Part shown: positions 8,339 to 18,978 of the stretch, one piece after another
Position numbering within the stretch: the stretch's first letter is position 1
Layout of the letters: the number at the start of each line of letters is the position of its first letter
Source: Marinobacter confluentis
GTDB lineage: Bacteria > Pseudomonadota > Gammaproteobacteria > Pseudomonadales > Oleiphilaceae
Direction of reading: 5' to 3'
DNA length: 64,000 nucleotides
NCBI RefSeq assembly: GCF_004785685.1
Contig: NZ_SRPF01000003.1
Location: 186,001 to 250,000, forward strand
Program-made: the position numbers and the translations under genes
The notes under the pieces: generated by a model
Told to the model about the DNA's origin: nothing
Database searches by the model: none
The model's input: the letters and a program-made list of their open reading frames with translations, nothing else

Positions 8339-9022
8339 ATGAACATACTGATGGTTCTTACCTCACATGACCAGATGGGCGATACCGGCCACAAAACCGG
8401 TTTCTGGCTGGAAGAGTTCACCGCGCCCTACTACGTGTTCAAGGATGCTGGCGCCAACATCACGCTTGCATCACCCAAAGGCGGCCAGCCACCGGTGGAC
8501 CCGAACAGTGAAGGCGAAGATGCGTTGACCGAAACGACCCGGCGCTTCCAGAAGGATGCCCACGCCAAGGAATCACTGGCCAGCACCAAGAAGCTGGAAG
8601 ATGTAAACATGGTCGACTTCGATGCCATCTTCTATCCCGGCGGCCACGGCCCGCTGTGGGACCTGGCAAACGATCAGAAGTCGGTCGACCTGATCAAATC
8701 CGCCTACGAGCAGGACAAGGTGATCGGCGCCGTCTGCCACGCACCCGCCGTATTCCGCGACGTCGAGATTAAACCGGGCCAGAATCTGGTCGGCGGTCGC
8801 AACGTCACCGGTTTCAGCAACAGCGAAGAGGAAACCGTCGGCCTGACCAACATTGTGCCTTTCCTGGTGGAAGACATGCTGAAAGAAAAGACCGGCAGTT
8901 ACACCTGCGGCGATGACTTCACACCGCACATTGTGGTTGATGGCAAATTGATTACCGGCCAGAACCCGCCTTCCTCTGAAGGCACGGCCAAGGCTGTCCT
9001 ACAGGCTCTGCAAGAAGCCTGA
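8339..9022 (+). CDS. DJ-1/PfpI family protein, Hsp31-like (type 1 glutamine amidotransferase fold)
   Basis: A 227-residue cytoplasmic protein. The nucleophile elbow GAVCHAPAVF places the catalytic Cys near residue 133, with a partner Glu in the WLEEF stretch near 25 and the long insertion typical of Hsp31/class I members. Relatives work as glutathione-independent glyoxalase (methylglyoxal to lactate), protein deglycase or chaperone; which applies is unknown. The start follows AAAGGAG. It ends exactly where the convergent thioesterase stop begins. It stands near frmA and nemA, other carbonyl/electrophile detoxifiers. Confidence 0.85.
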   Translation: MNILMVLTSHDQMGDTGHKTGFWLEEFTAPYYVFKDAGANITLASPKGGQPPVDPNSEGEDALTETTRRFQKDAHAKESLASTKKLEDVNMVDFDAIFYPGGHGPLWDLANDQKSVDLIKSAYEQDKVIGAVCHAPAVFRDVEIKPGQNLVGGRNVTGFSNSEEETVGLTNIVPFLVEDMLKEKTGSYTCGDDFTPHIVVDGKLITGQNPPSSEGTAKAVLQALQEA

Positions 9023-9484
9023 TCAGGCAGTTGACTCCCCGGCGTGGCTGATGAGCACGCCGGGCGCTCCCCTCTCAAGCAATTCACGGATGGAATCCGG
9101 CACCGGCGTTTTCGCCATTTTCGACGGCTGAATCAGCACGTAGGTGATGTCCGCTTCAGCAACAAGTGTTTCATTTCCGAAACGATTGAATTCCAGATGC
9201 AGCGTAAACGAGGTGTTGCCAATACGCCCCGCTGCAATTCGCGCTTCCAGCACGTCATCAAACTTCGCCGGTGCCCGATAGTTCATGTTCAGGCTGACCA
9301 CCTGAATGTCCAGATCCTGATCCAGCAGACGCTGGTAATCGCCGAACAGAGTGCGGATGTATTCGTTCACCGAGATATCCACGTAATCGGCGTAGCGGGC
9401 GTTGAATACGACGCTCTGGGCGTCACATTCCCCGTAACGAACACGAAAGCGGAAACGGAAAAGCTGGCTTTCGGCGTCTGTCAT
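9023..9484 (-). CDS. YbgC/4-hydroxybenzoyl-CoA thioesterase-like hotdog protein
   Basis: A 153-residue hotdog protein. [22 protein letters not shown] is the family's active-site stretch, with Asp in the ECDAQ turn where 4-hydroxybenzoyl-CoA thioesterases keep their nucleophilic Asp. It should hydrolyse acyl- or aryl-CoA, with substrate unknown. It follows the DUF1348 gene with a four-base overlap (start codon within the upstream stop), so the two are co-transcribed. Confidence 0.82.
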   Translation of the reverse strand: MTDAESQLFRFRFRVRYGECDAQSVVFNARYADYVDISVNEYIRTLFGDYQRLLDQDLDIQVVSLNMNYRAPAKFDDVLEARIAAGRIGNTSFTLHLEFNRFGNETLVAEADITYVLIQPSKMAKTPVPDSIRELLERGAPGVLISHAGESTA

Positions 9485-9960
9485 AAGCCCAGGTCGCTCA
9501 GCTCGGGACGGTCATCAGGCCGGCGACCCTGGGGCCAACGGAATTTCCGCTCGGATTCCTCGATGGCCAGGTCATTGATGCTGGCATAGCGCTTCGCCAT
9601 CAGGCCCTGTTCATCGAACTCCCAGTTTTCATTGCCGTATGACCGGTACCATTGCCCCGTATGGTCGTGCCATTCATAGGCAAAACGAACCGCAATCCGG
9701 TTTTCCCGGAAAGCCCATAGTTCCTTGATCAGCCGGTACTCGTGTTCTTTCTGCCATTTGCGGGTCAGAAAAGCTTCGATTTCCGCCCGGCCACGGGGGA
9801 ACTCGGATCGGTTGCGCCACTGGCTGTCGACGGTATAGGCCATCGCGACTTTAGCCGGATTGCGGCCGTTCCAGCCGTCTTCCGCCATACGGACTTTCTG
9901 CCTGGCCGTTTCCTCGGTGAAGGGCGGAAACGGCGGCCTTGCTTCGCCTGTTTTGTCCAT
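9481..9960 (-). CDS. DUF1348 / NTF2-like (nuclear transport factor 2 family) protein
   Basis: A 159-residue protein with the cone-shaped NTF2-like pattern: an N-terminal helix with [26 protein letters not shown], a helix [12 protein letters not shown], and sheet residues [19 protein letters not shown]. These features match DUF1348 proteins of about 150 residues. No enzymatic role is established. It sits 10 bases downstream of frmA on the same strand and overlaps the thioesterase gene, so all three may form one unit. Confidence 0.82.
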   Translation of the reverse strand: MDKTGEARPPFPPFTEETARQKVRMAEDGWNGRNPAKVAMAYTVDSQWRNRSEFPRGRAEIEAFLTRKWQKEHEYRLIKELWAFRENRIAVRFAYEWHDHTGQWYRSYGNENWEFDEQGLMAKRYASINDLAIEESERKFRWPQGRRPDDRPELSDLGL

Positions 9961-9970
9961 GCGATAAGTC

Positions 9971-11755
<1,785 letters not shown>

Positions 11756-11803
11756 CCTCGGCGCACCGCTTTTAGTCGAACCTTTTTTTCGTTTATTTAC
11801 TAG

Positions 11804-11815
11804 TAGACTGGTCTA
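11804..11815. promoter_or_regulatory. NemR-type operator candidate upstream of nemA
   Basis: TAGACTGGTCTA is a perfect TAGAC/GTCTA inverted repeat with a two-base centre, 34 bases before the nemA ATG. It shares GAC-Y-GGTCTA with the site before nemR, so one regulator probably binds both. Confidence 0.72.
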
Positions 11816-11849
11816 TTTAATTCCAGTTAATCCTGAAGGAGGATGTTCA

Positions 11850-12971
11850 ATGAACAACCCAAACGATCACCTTTTCCAACCCTACCTGATGGGCGATCTT
11901 AAACTGCCCAACCGGGTGCTGATGTCGCCGCTGACCCGGGCCCGCTCGACCCAGCCCGGCGATATTCCCAGCGACCTGAACGCCCACTATTATCAGCAGC
12001 GGGCCAGCGCCGGGCTGATTTTCAGCGAGGCCACCCAGGTATCGCCCCAGGGCAAGGGGTACGCCTTTACCCCCGGCATTCACTCCCCGGAACAGGTGGT
12101 GGGCTGGAAGAAAGTCACCAGCGCCGTGCATATGGCCGGCGGGCGTATCCATGCCCAGCTCTGGCACGTGGGCCGTATCTCCCACACCGCCCTGCAGCCG
12201 GACGGCCACAAGCCGGTAGCGCCGTCGGCAATCCAGCCGGAGGGCGCGAAAACCTTTATCAGTGCCGATTCCGGCATGGTGGACGCCCCCGAGCCCAGGG
12301 CTCTGGAAGCCAGCGAGATGGCGGACATTGTCGAGCAGTTCCGCCAGGGCGCCCTGAACGCCAAGACTGCGGGCTTTGACGGTGTTCAAATCCACGCCGC
12401 CAACGGCTATCTGCTGGACCAGTTCCTCAAGAGCGGCAGCAACCACCGCACCGACGAGTTTGGCGGTTCGTTGGAAAATCGCATGCGCCTGCCCCTGATG
12501 GTGGTGGAAGCGGTGATCGACGTCTGGGGCAAGGACAAGGTGGGAGTGCGCATCAGTCCCACCGGCAGTTTCAACGCCATGTATGACGAAGATCCGGTGG
12601 CAACCTTTGGTGCCTTTGCCTCGCGCCTGAACGACCTGGGCATTGCCTACCTGGAAGTGGTGGAAGATTCGTTCCAGGGCAATCACGCCAAGGGCCGCCC
12701 GGAACAGGCCATCGATGCCATCCAGGCCGGATTCAAGGGCACTTACATTGCCAACGGCGCCTATACCGCCGAAGAAGCCCGTCAGCGCATCGGCGCCGGC
12801 CGCTGCGACCTGGTGACCTTTGGTCGTCCGTTTATTGCCAACCCGGACCTGCCGGAGCGCCTGCGCCAGCACGCCGAGCTGAACAAATGGGACGACAGCA
12901 CTTTCTATGGCGGCGACGAGCGCGGCTATACCGATTACCCGACGCTGAAGGAACTCGAAATCAGCGCCTGA
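11850..12971 (+). CDS. nemA: Old yellow enzyme family alkene reductase (N-ethylmaleimide reductase type)
   Basis: A 373-residue FMN-dependent flavoprotein forming a TIM barrel. Landmarks are [10 protein letters not shown] near the N-terminus, the substrate-side [28 protein letters not shown] with the His/Asn pair and barrel motif, and the C-terminal phosphate-binding [13 protein letters not shown]. It uses NAD(P)H to reduce activated alkenes such as N-ethylmaleimide, enones and nitro compounds. The ATG at 11850 has AAGGAGG upstream. It follows nemR and its operator, and leads an apparent operon with the SDR gene 31 bases later. Confidence 0.9.
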   Translation: MNNPNDHLFQPYLMGDLKLPNRVLMSPLTRARSTQPGDIPSDLNAHYYQQRASAGLIFSEATQVSPQGKGYAFTPGIHSPEQVVGWKKVTSAVHMAGGRIHAQLWHVGRISHTALQPDGHKPVAPSAIQPEGAKTFISADSGMVDAPEPRALEASEMADIVEQFRQGALNAKTAGFDGVQIHAANGYLLDQFLKSGSNHRTDEFGGSLENRMRLPLMVVEAVIDVWGKDKVGVRISPTGSFNAMYDEDPVATFGAFASRLNDLGIAYLEVVEDSFQGNHAKGRPEQAIDAIQAGFKGTYIANGAYTAEEARQRIGAGRCDLVTFGRPFIANPDLPERLRQHAELNKWDDSTFYGGDERGYTDYPTLKELEISA

Positions 12972-13002
12972 ACCATTCATTTATTCCAGAAAGAGAACCT
13001 TT

Positions 13003-13752
13003 ATGAGCAACACCAACGACATCATTAACAGCAAGGTTGTGATCATCACCGGTGCCAGCAGTGGCCTGGGCGAAGCCACCGCCCGCCGTCTGGCGGACCG
13101 GGGTGCCAAACTGGTACTCGCGGCGCGCCGGGAAGACCGCCTCAAGGCCCTGACCGAGGACCTCAAAGCCAAGGGCGCCGAGGTGATCTGGCAGGTCACC
13201 GACGTCACCGACCGGGCCCAGGTCGAAGCCCTGGCCGCCGCGGCCAAGAAGGCCTTTGGCCGCATCGATGTGCTGGTCAACAACGCCGGCCTGATGCCGC
13301 TGGCGCCGCTGGACGCGCTCAAGGTCGACGAGTGGGATCAGATGGTGGATGTAAACATCAAAGGCGTGATGTACGGCATAGCCGCGGTACTGCCCACCAT
13401 GCGCGAGCAGCACAGCGGACACGTGATCAACCTGTCGTCCGTTGCCGGTCACAAGCTGTTTCCGGGCGCGGCGGTTTACTGTGCCACCAAATACGCGGTC
13501 AAGGCGCTGTCCGAAGGCCTGCGTATGGAAGCCGGTGACGAGATTCGCAGCACCAACATCTCGCCAGGCGCGGTTGCCACCGAGCTGACCAGCACCATCA
13601 CCGATCCGACGGCCCAGAAGGCCGCCGCCGAACTCTACGAAGTGGCCATCGATGCCGACGCAGTCGCCCGGGCCATTGTCTATGCCATCGAGCAACCGGC
13701 CGACGTGGACATCAACGAAATCATCCTGCGGCCCACGGCCCAGGAGCTGTAA
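13003..13752 (+). CDS. Short-chain dehydrogenase/reductase (SDR), classical type
   Basis: A 249-residue Rossmann-fold oxidoreductase. It carries [10 protein letters not shown] (cofactor loop), NNAGLMPL, the catalytic Ser in [10 protein letters not shown] and the YCATKYAV (Y-x-x-x-K) pair. Arg-Arg after LAA (LAARREDRL) suggests NADP(H) preference. The closest general match is clavaldehyde-dehydrogenase/YdfG-like SDRs, but the substrate is unknown. It is likely transcribed with nemA, so reduction of carbonyls produced in electrophile stress is a plausible role. Confidence 0.85.
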   Translation: MSNTNDIINSKVVIITGASSGLGEATARRLADRGAKLVLAARREDRLKALTEDLKAKGAEVIWQVTDVTDRAQVEALAAAAKKAFGRIDVLVNNAGLMPLAPLDALKVDEWDQMVDVNIKGVMYGIAAVLPTMREQHSGHVINLSSVAGHKLFPGAAVYCATKYAVKALSEGLRMEAGDEIRSTNISPGAVATELTSTITDPTAQKAAAELYEVAIDADAVARAIVYAIEQPADVDINEIILRPTAQEL

Positions 13753-13834
13753 TCAGCCACAGCCTTATCAGGCACTTGATTGCTTCATCCCAGGGCCCGC
13801 TTCGATCTGTTCCAGACTTGAGTCGTATCACTAG

Positions 13835-13846
13835 GTCTGATCAGAC
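13835..13846. promoter_or_regulatory. Perfect 12-base palindrome upstream of the cryptochrome gene
   Basis: GTCTGATCAGAC lies 17 bases before the GTG start of the DASH cryptochrome gene, in a 111-base gap. A dimeric repressor site is possible; no regulator is identified and chance is not excluded. Confidence 0.4.
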
Positions 13847-13863
13847 GAAGTAAGGGTTTTGCG

Positions 13864-15186
13864 GTGAAGACACTCTATTGGATGACCCGGGATCTCCGGT
13901 TACACGACAACCCCGCCATGCTGGCCGCCTCGCAGTCGGACATGCTGCTGCTGGCGTATGTGGTGGACCCGCGCTGGTTCAGGCCCGGCCCGCTGCAGTG
14001 TCGTGCCATGGGGGATCACCGCTGGCGTTTTCTCTGGCAAAGCCTGATGGCCCTGGAGAAAAGCCTGCGGCCCATGGGGCAAAGGCTGCACATTGCCTAT
14101 GGCGAGCCGGAAACGGTGATTGCGGACCTGGCCCAACAATATTCGGTAGACAGGGTTGTCCGCACGCGCCAACCCGGTACCGAGGAAGCAGGCCAATGGC
14201 AGACACTGCAGACGCGTCTGCCAAAGGTGGTGTTTCAGCAGTTCGAAACTCACAGCCTCTTCACTGAAGGCACCCTGCCCATGGCGCTGGCAGATCTGCC
14301 GGGCACTTTTTCCCAGTTCCGAAAACAGGTTGAGAAAACCGGTCAGCGCCACTCCGGCGCCATACGTATCCGCACCCTGACGGCGCTGCCACCACCGCCG
14401 GGATTTCCGGAAGACACCCGGGGACTGTGCCCGGCCATTGCCGACCCACGGCATCCGCTTCAGTTCAGGGGTGGGGAAGATGCGGGCCTGGCACGGCTGA
14501 ATGAATTTCTGTTCGAGAATCACGGTATTGCGGACTACAAACAGACCCGCAACGCCCTGGATACCTGGGATGCCTCTTCCAAATTCTCGCCCTGGCTGGC
14601 CAATGGCTCACTGTCGGTGAAGGAAGTGGCGGAAACCATCGACGAATACGAGCGCACCGAAACCAGCAACGAATCCACTTATTGGCTGTGGTTTGAGCTA
14701 CTGTGGCGGGAATACTATTACTGGTATGCCCTGAAACACGGCGCCAACCTGTTCCGCCGCGACGGGGTGCAGGGCAAGCGGCGGAACGGGACCTTCTACG
14801 GCCATAGATTCATGGCGTGGACCCAGGGCAATACCGAATACCCACTGGTGAATGCAGCGATGAACCAGCTACGGGAAACCGGCTATATGAGCAACCGAGG
14901 CCGCCAGCTTGTGGCCAGCTGTTTTGTCAATGAACTGGAACTGGACTGGCGTTATGGCGCCGCCTGGTTTCAGGAGCAGCTGATCGACTATGACGTGGCC
15001 AGCAACTGGGGCAACTGGCAGTATCTGGCAGGCGTAGGCGCCGATCCCCGTGGATTGCGCCAGTTCAATCTGAAAAAGCAGGCGGAGCAGTATGATCCAG
15101 ACGGAGAGTTTGTGGCCCGCTGGAACGGCAAATCCGATCAGCCGGTTGGCCTGCATCTGGTTGATGCTGCTGACTGGCCGGTGTAA
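13864..15186 (+). CDS. DASH-type cryptochrome / photolyase family protein
   Basis: A 440-residue protein. An N-terminal alpha/beta antenna domain begins LYWMTRDLRLHDNPAML, and the C-terminal helical FAD domain contains FELLWREYYYWYALKHG, the NRGRQLVASCFVNEL loop and WQYLAGVGADPRG. The last two blocks and the length fit the DASH branch, which repairs cyclobutane dimers in single-stranded DNA and may also signal blue light. The start codon is GTG at 13864 with a weak ribosome site (GTAAGGG). It heads a same-strand run with a small unknown protein, an FAD enzyme and a TIGR03643 protein. Confidence 0.88.
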   Translation: MKTLYWMTRDLRLHDNPAMLAASQSDMLLLAYVVDPRWFRPGPLQCRAMGDHRWRFLWQSLMALEKSLRPMGQRLHIAYGEPETVIADLAQQYSVDRVVRTRQPGTEEAGQWQTLQTRLPKVVFQQFETHSLFTEGTLPMALADLPGTFSQFRKQVEKTGQRHSGAIRIRTLTALPPPPGFPEDTRGLCPAIADPRHPLQFRGGEDAGLARLNEFLFENHGIADYKQTRNALDTWDASSKFSPWLANGSLSVKEVAETIDEYERTETSNESTYWLWFELLWREYYYWYALKHGANLFRRDGVQGKRRNGTFYGHRFMAWTQGNTEYPLVNAAMNQLRETGYMSNRGRQLVASCFVNELELDWRYGAAWFQEQLIDYDVASNWGNWQYLAGVGADPRGLRQFNLKKQAEQYDPDGEFVARWNGKSDQPVGLHLVDAADWPV

Positions 15187-15220
15187 TACTCGCTTGGTCG
15201 TCCACGATACTTCGGAGTAG

Positions 15221-15330
15221 GAGGCAAACGGATGGACCTTTCCAGAACCGTCCGGAGCCATGGATGGCGGAGGCCGAGCGTACAGGGACGTATTTACAGC
15301 GTGTTCTGGAAAGGCCCATCCACTTGCCTC
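15221..15330. repeat. Long imperfect inverted repeat (28-base arms) between genes
   Basis: The arms are 15221-15248 and 15303-15330 and match at 25 of 28 positions, separated by 54 bases. The best block is CTTTCCAGAAC against GTTCTGGAAAG. No T-run follows, so it is not a standard terminator. It could be a palindromic intergenic element of REP or MITE type, or a structured RNA in the message between the flanking genes. Confidence 0.7.
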
Positions 15331-15368
15331 TTCACTGAACTCGCGGTCGCTACGAGGATACTCAGACC

Positions 15369-15848
15369 ATGACTACCAGCCATCAGGCCCTCGCCCGCAT
15401 TGTCGACACCTGCCAGCCCAATAGCCTGGTAGTCTGTGGGGAAACTGCAGGCGAAGTAGGTCAGCATTGGTATAAACACCATCCGTCGTCCACGGTGATT
15501 TCCATGGACGTCTATGCACCCAACGCGGCCTTTCCGCTGGCAGCTACCCAGGATCTTGCGCTGGTGACCGGCACCCTGGAAAATATCTCCCATGAGGAAG
15601 GTGGTATATTGTTGGGGCATCTGCGCAACTACGGCACCCATCAGATCGCCGTTGTTGTAGACCCGGAACAAGGCTGGGACTTCAAGGACTTCATCGGGCT
15701 GGGGTTTCGTCGCCAGGCGGAACTGGATGACGATGGCATTAAACGAGCGCTCTACACCTACAACATCGACAACTACAACCATAAACGCGCCTGGAACAAC
15801 CCGAAAAACTGGGCCAACCCGGAAATGTGGGGCAAGGCGTGGTGGTGA
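15369..15848 (+). CDS. Small unknown protein, DUF6231-like
   Basis: A 159-residue soluble protein I recognise only loosely (DUF6231-like). The first 110 residues look like a Rossmann-type alternation: CQPNSLVVCGETAG, STVISMDVYAPN, DLALVTGTLE, then a helix GGILLGHLRNYG and strand IAVVVDPEQGW. This resembles a methyltransferase-like core without an obvious SAM motif. The tail is rich in Asn and Trp (NNPKNWANPEMWGKAWW). It begins 38 bases after the inverted repeat and stops 22 bases before the FAD enzyme gene. No function is assigned. Confidence 0.7.
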   Translation: MTTSHQALARIVDTCQPNSLVVCGETAGEVGQHWYKHHPSSTVISMDVYAPNAAFPLAATQDLALVTGTLENISHEEGGILLGHLRNYGTHQIAVVVDPEQGWDFKDFIGLGFRRQAELDDDGIKRALYTYNIDNYNHKRAWNNPKNWANPEMWGKAWW

Positions 15849-15870
15849 ACACACCCAGGAAAATCCGCAT

Positions 15871-17484
15871 ATGAAACCCAGCACCATCCGCATCGGTCGC
15901 CGTTATCGCGCCAGCCGGCTTGAAGGCTCCTATGACGCTATTGTGATCGGCTCCGGTATCGGCGGGCTGACGACCGCCGCCTGCCTGTCGAAAGCCGGCA
16001 AAAAGGTGCTGGTGCTGGAGCAGCATTACACCGCCGGTGGTTACACCCACAGCTACGCCCGCAACGGCTATGAATGGGATGTGGGGGTTCACTACATCGG
16101 CGACATGGGCAGCCCCCACACCCTGGGGCGCCGGCTGTTCGATTACATTACCGATGGTGAACTCCACTGGGCGCCAATGGACGAAAACTACGACCGCTTT
16201 TTCCTGGGGGACAAGGTGGTCAACCTGCGGGCGGGCAAGGCCGGATTCCGCTATTCCCTGGTCAGCGCCTTCCCCGAGGAAGAAGAGGCCATCGACCGCT
16301 ACATTTCCTTGCTGGGCAAAGTCGCGGGCGGCATGCAGTGGTACACCCTGTCCAAAATTTCCCCCAGCCTGCTTTCGCCGCTGATCGGCAAGGGGCTGGA
16401 CATGACCCTGCCAGACTGTTTTAACAAGACCACCTACGAAGTCCTGCGGGAGTTGACCGATAATGAAGAACTGATCGGCGCCATCACCGGGCAGTGGGGT
16501 GACTGCGGCGTTACGCCGAAGCAGTCCAGCTTTATGGTCCACGCGCTGATCGCCAAGCACTATATCCACGGCGGCTATTATCCTGTTGGTGGCGCTTCGG
16601 AAATGGCCAAAACCATCATTCCGGTCATCCAGCAGTCCGGGGGCGAGGTGTTCACCTACGCCGACGTCACCGATATTCTGATTCACAAAGGTAAGGCGGT
16701 CGGCGTTCACATGGCGGACGGCGAGGAGATAAAAGCTCCCATGGTGATCAGCAACGCCGGGGTCATAAATACTTTCGAAAAGCTGCTACCGCCGGAAATT
16801 GCTGAAAAATGCGGCTATCAGAAAAAACGTGAACATATTCAGCAGTCCATGCCCCACATCGGGCTATACCTGGGCCTGAAGGGCACGCCGGAAGAACTGG
16901 GGCTGCCACGCACCAACTTCTGGATTTATCCCAGCGCCCGTCACGACGACAATGTCGAGGCCTTTCTGGAAGACACCAGCACCGACTTCCCGGTGGTTTA
17001 CGTGTCCTTTCCGGCTGCCAAGGACCCGGACTACCAGAACCGCTGGCCGGGCACGTCGACTATTGAAGTTGTCGCACCCACCACCTGGGAGATGTTTGAA
17101 GCCTGGAAAGACACCACCTGGGGCAAGCGCGGTGAAGATTACGAAGCCCTGAAAACCGAAATCACCGACCGCATCATGGAAGTGGTCTACGACAAACTGC
17201 CCCACCTGCGGGGCAAGGTGGATTACCTGGAAACCTCCACGCCCCTGTCCACCGCCTGGTTCTGCCGCTATGAGCGCGGCGAGCTTTACGGACTGGACCA
17301 CACCCCCGAACGTTTCGAACAGCAATGGCTCAGACCCAAAACCGACATTCCCGGGCTCTACCTGACCGGCCAGGACATTCTGACCTGTGGTGTGGTGGGC
17401 GCCATGATTGGCGGCCTGATGACCACGCTGTCGATTCAGGGTTTGCGGGGAGCCGGGCTGGCGAAGCGGATTTTTGTAGGCTGA
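15871..17484 (+). CDS. FAD-dependent phytoene desaturase / retinol saturase-like oxidoreductase
   Basis: A 537-residue flavoprotein. After a short basic N-terminus comes IVIGSGIGGLTTAACLSKAG, the FAD dinucleotide fold, then VLEQH with Glu for ribose binding. The C-terminal LYLTGQDILTCGVVGAMIGG is the second FAD contact typical of carotenoid desaturase and all-trans-retinol 13,14-reductase proteins. The substrate in this bacterium is unknown; no carotenoid synthesis genes are nearby. The ATG at 15871 is chosen because the 48 upstream in-frame codons are the other-frame shadow of the preceding gene. Confidence 0.83.
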   Translation: MKPSTIRIGRRYRASRLEGSYDAIVIGSGIGGLTTAACLSKAGKKVLVLEQHYTAGGYTHSYARNGYEWDVGVHYIGDMGSPHTLGRRLFDYITDGELHWAPMDENYDRFFLGDKVVNLRAGKAGFRYSLVSAFPEEEEAIDRYISLLGKVAGGMQWYTLSKISPSLLSPLIGKGLDMTLPDCFNKTTYEVLRELTDNEELIGAITGQWGDCGVTPKQSSFMVHALIAKHYIHGGYYPVGGASEMAKTIIPVIQQSGGEVFTYADVTDILIHKGKAVGVHMADGEEIKAPMVISNAGVINTFEKLLPPEIAEKCGYQKKREHIQQSMPHIGLYLGLKGTPEELGLPRTNFWIYPSARHDDNVEAFLEDTSTDFPVVYVSFPAAKDPDYQNRWPGTSTIEVVAPTTWEMFEAWKDTTWGKRGEDYEALKTEITDRIMEVVYDKLPHLRGKVDYLETSTPLSTAWFCRYERGELYGLDHTPERFEQQWLRPKTDIPGLYLTGQDILTCGVVGAMIGGLMTTLSIQGLRGAGLAKRIFVG

Positions 17485-17493
17485 GCGTAAATT

Positions 17494-17751
17494 ATGAGCA
17501 GTACTGACCCCAAAGAACCAGAACTTTCCCGAATCATCGAAATGGCCTGGGAAGATCGAACCCCGTTCGAGGCCATCGAAGCGCTTTACGGTCTGCCGGA
17601 AAAGGAAGTCATCAAGGTAATGCGGCGAGAGCTCAAGCCTTCCAGCTTCCGGCTCTGGCGCAAGCGGGTGACCGGTCGCAAAACCAAGCATCAGGAGTTG
17701 CGCCCGGAAGGCGTGATCCGGGCCTACTGTCCGACCCAGTACAAGCGTTAG
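17494..17751 (+). CDS. TIGR03643 family small protein
   Basis: An 85-residue basic protein. The body reads RIIEMAWEDRTPFEAIEAL, YGLPEKEVIKVMRRELKPS, SFRLWRKRVTGRKTKH, then ELRPEGVIRAY, a very conserved pattern for TIGR03643. The first half predicts a helix-turn-helix-like fold, so a DNA-binding role has some appeal but is unproven. It starts 9 bases after the FAD enzyme and ends in a four-base overlap with the convergent kinase-like gene. Confidence 0.83.
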   Translation: MSSTDPKEPELSRIIEMAWEDRTPFEAIEALYGLPEKEVIKVMRRELKPSSFRLWRKRVTGRKTKHQELRPEGVIRAYCPTQYKR

Positions 17752-18512
17752 AGCCGCTCCAGAACCTGCAGGTTACGGCGGCAGGCTCCAAGGTATGAGG
17801 CACCGAAGAGGTTGTAGTGATTGAGGGTGTGGTAGAGGTTATAGATCGGCACCTTCAGATCGTAGACGTCGGTTCGGGGAAACACCGAATCGTAGGCTTT
17901 ATAGAAGGCCGGCGAGAAACCGCCAAACAGCTCCGTCATGGCCAGGTCTGCTTCGCGATCGCCCCGGTAAACCGCCGGATCAATCAGCCAGGGGCCAGAG
18001 CGATCAAACAGCACATTCCCGGACCAGAGATCGCCATGGAGCAGACTCGGATGCTGGCAGTGACGGTTGAGGAACTCCCTCAGTGGGATCTCTGCCGATT
18101 CCAGCCGCGATTCGAATTCATCCCTTACCCGGTCGTCCTTGATCATCGCAATCTGGGGCCTGAGCCGATAGCCCAGGTAGAAACGCCCCCAGTCGTCCAT
18201 CACGGTATTTCTTTGCGGCGAGAGGCCAATCAGATTATCCACTTCAAACCCGTAATCCGGCATGACCTGCCCATGCATACGTGCCAGGCCCTCACCCAGA
18301 GCGGCCATGCCTTCTTCCGTTGCCGGGGCCGGGTCGATTCGGGGAATCACCAGCTCGGATGCCGTTACGCGCCGAACCTCGGGAACACGCAGGGCTCGCG
18401 GCCCTTCAACACCGGCCTCTTCAAGCACAGCCGCCAGCAGGCCCAGCCCCTCGGCTTCCCGAATCAATGCATCAGGGTAGGAAGTCGCATTGTGTTTAAT
18501 AAATTCAGGCAT
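17748..18512 (-). CDS. Fructosamine kinase family protein
   Basis: A 254-residue APH-fold kinase. LLHGDLWSGNVLFD is the catalytic loop (Asp in HGDLW, Asn in the metal position), followed by IDPAVYRGDREADLA, the DFG-equivalent region. These match YniA/FN3K proteins, which phosphorylate ketoamines on glycated proteins and prepare them for deglycation. The ATG at 18512 gives the family's N-terminus (MPEFIKHN), though its GGAGG lies 14 bases away and an out-of-frame ATG intervenes. It diverges from the YkvA-like gene. Confidence 0.85.
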   Translation of the reverse strand: MPEFIKHNATSYPDALIREAEGLGLLAAVLEEAGVEGPRALRVPEVRRVTASELVIPRIDPAPATEEGMAALGEGLARMHGQVMPDYGFEVDNLIGLSPQRNTVMDDWGRFYLGYRLRPQIAMIKDDRVRDEFESRLESAEIPLREFLNRHCQHPSLLHGDLWSGNVLFDRSGPWLIDPAVYRGDREADLAMTELFGGFSPAFYKAYDSVFPRTDVYDLKVPIYNLYHTLNHYNLFGASYLGACRRNLQVLERL

Positions 18513-18564
18513 GGCATTAGTATAAGCCTCCAGTTCACCAAACCAAGCCAGACAGGAAAGTCCC

Positions 18565-18978
18565 ATGGCCCTATTCAGTGATCGCAAGGCAAAGCAGCAG
18601 CTAGACCGGGAAGCCGGCAGGGTTCACGACACGGACTTGGGTGATCTGCTGTCACGGCAGAAGGCCATTGAAGAAAAGGTCCGGAACAGCGGTAAGCTAA
18701 AGCGATTCAGCTCGGACATCAGGCTGATGTTTTCGATGCTGCGTGATTACTGGCAGGGCAATTACCGGGAGGTACCCTGGAAAAGCGTTGCTGCCATCGC
18801 CGGCGCGCTGTTGTATGTCCTGAACCCGTTGGATGTAATCCCCGATCTGATCCTGGGGTTCGGTTTTATTGATGATGCGGGCGTGGTTGCCCTTTGCCTC
18901 ACGATGGTCGAATCCGATCTGATTCGTTACGCCGCCTGGAAAGAACAAAAGGAGGAGTCTTGGACTTCGCAACCCTGA
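18565..18978 (+). CDS. YkvA family (DUF1232) small membrane protein
   Basis: A 137-residue protein. After a charged N-terminus, the DUF1232 core reads VAAIAGALLYVLNPLDVIPD and GFGFIDDAGVVALCL, with one or two short hydrophobic helices around the invariant NPxDxIPD. Function is unknown in all bacteria I know of. It starts after AGGAAAG, and its last 19 bases overlap the pomA gene, hinting at coupled expression with the motor pair. Confidence 0.83.
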   Translation: MALFSDRKAKQQLDREAGRVHDTDLGDLLSRQKAIEEKVRNSGKLKRFSSDIRLMFSMLRDYWQGNYREVPWKSVAAIAGALLYVLNPLDVIPDLILGFGFIDDAGVVALCLTMVESDLIRYAAWKEQKEESWTSQP

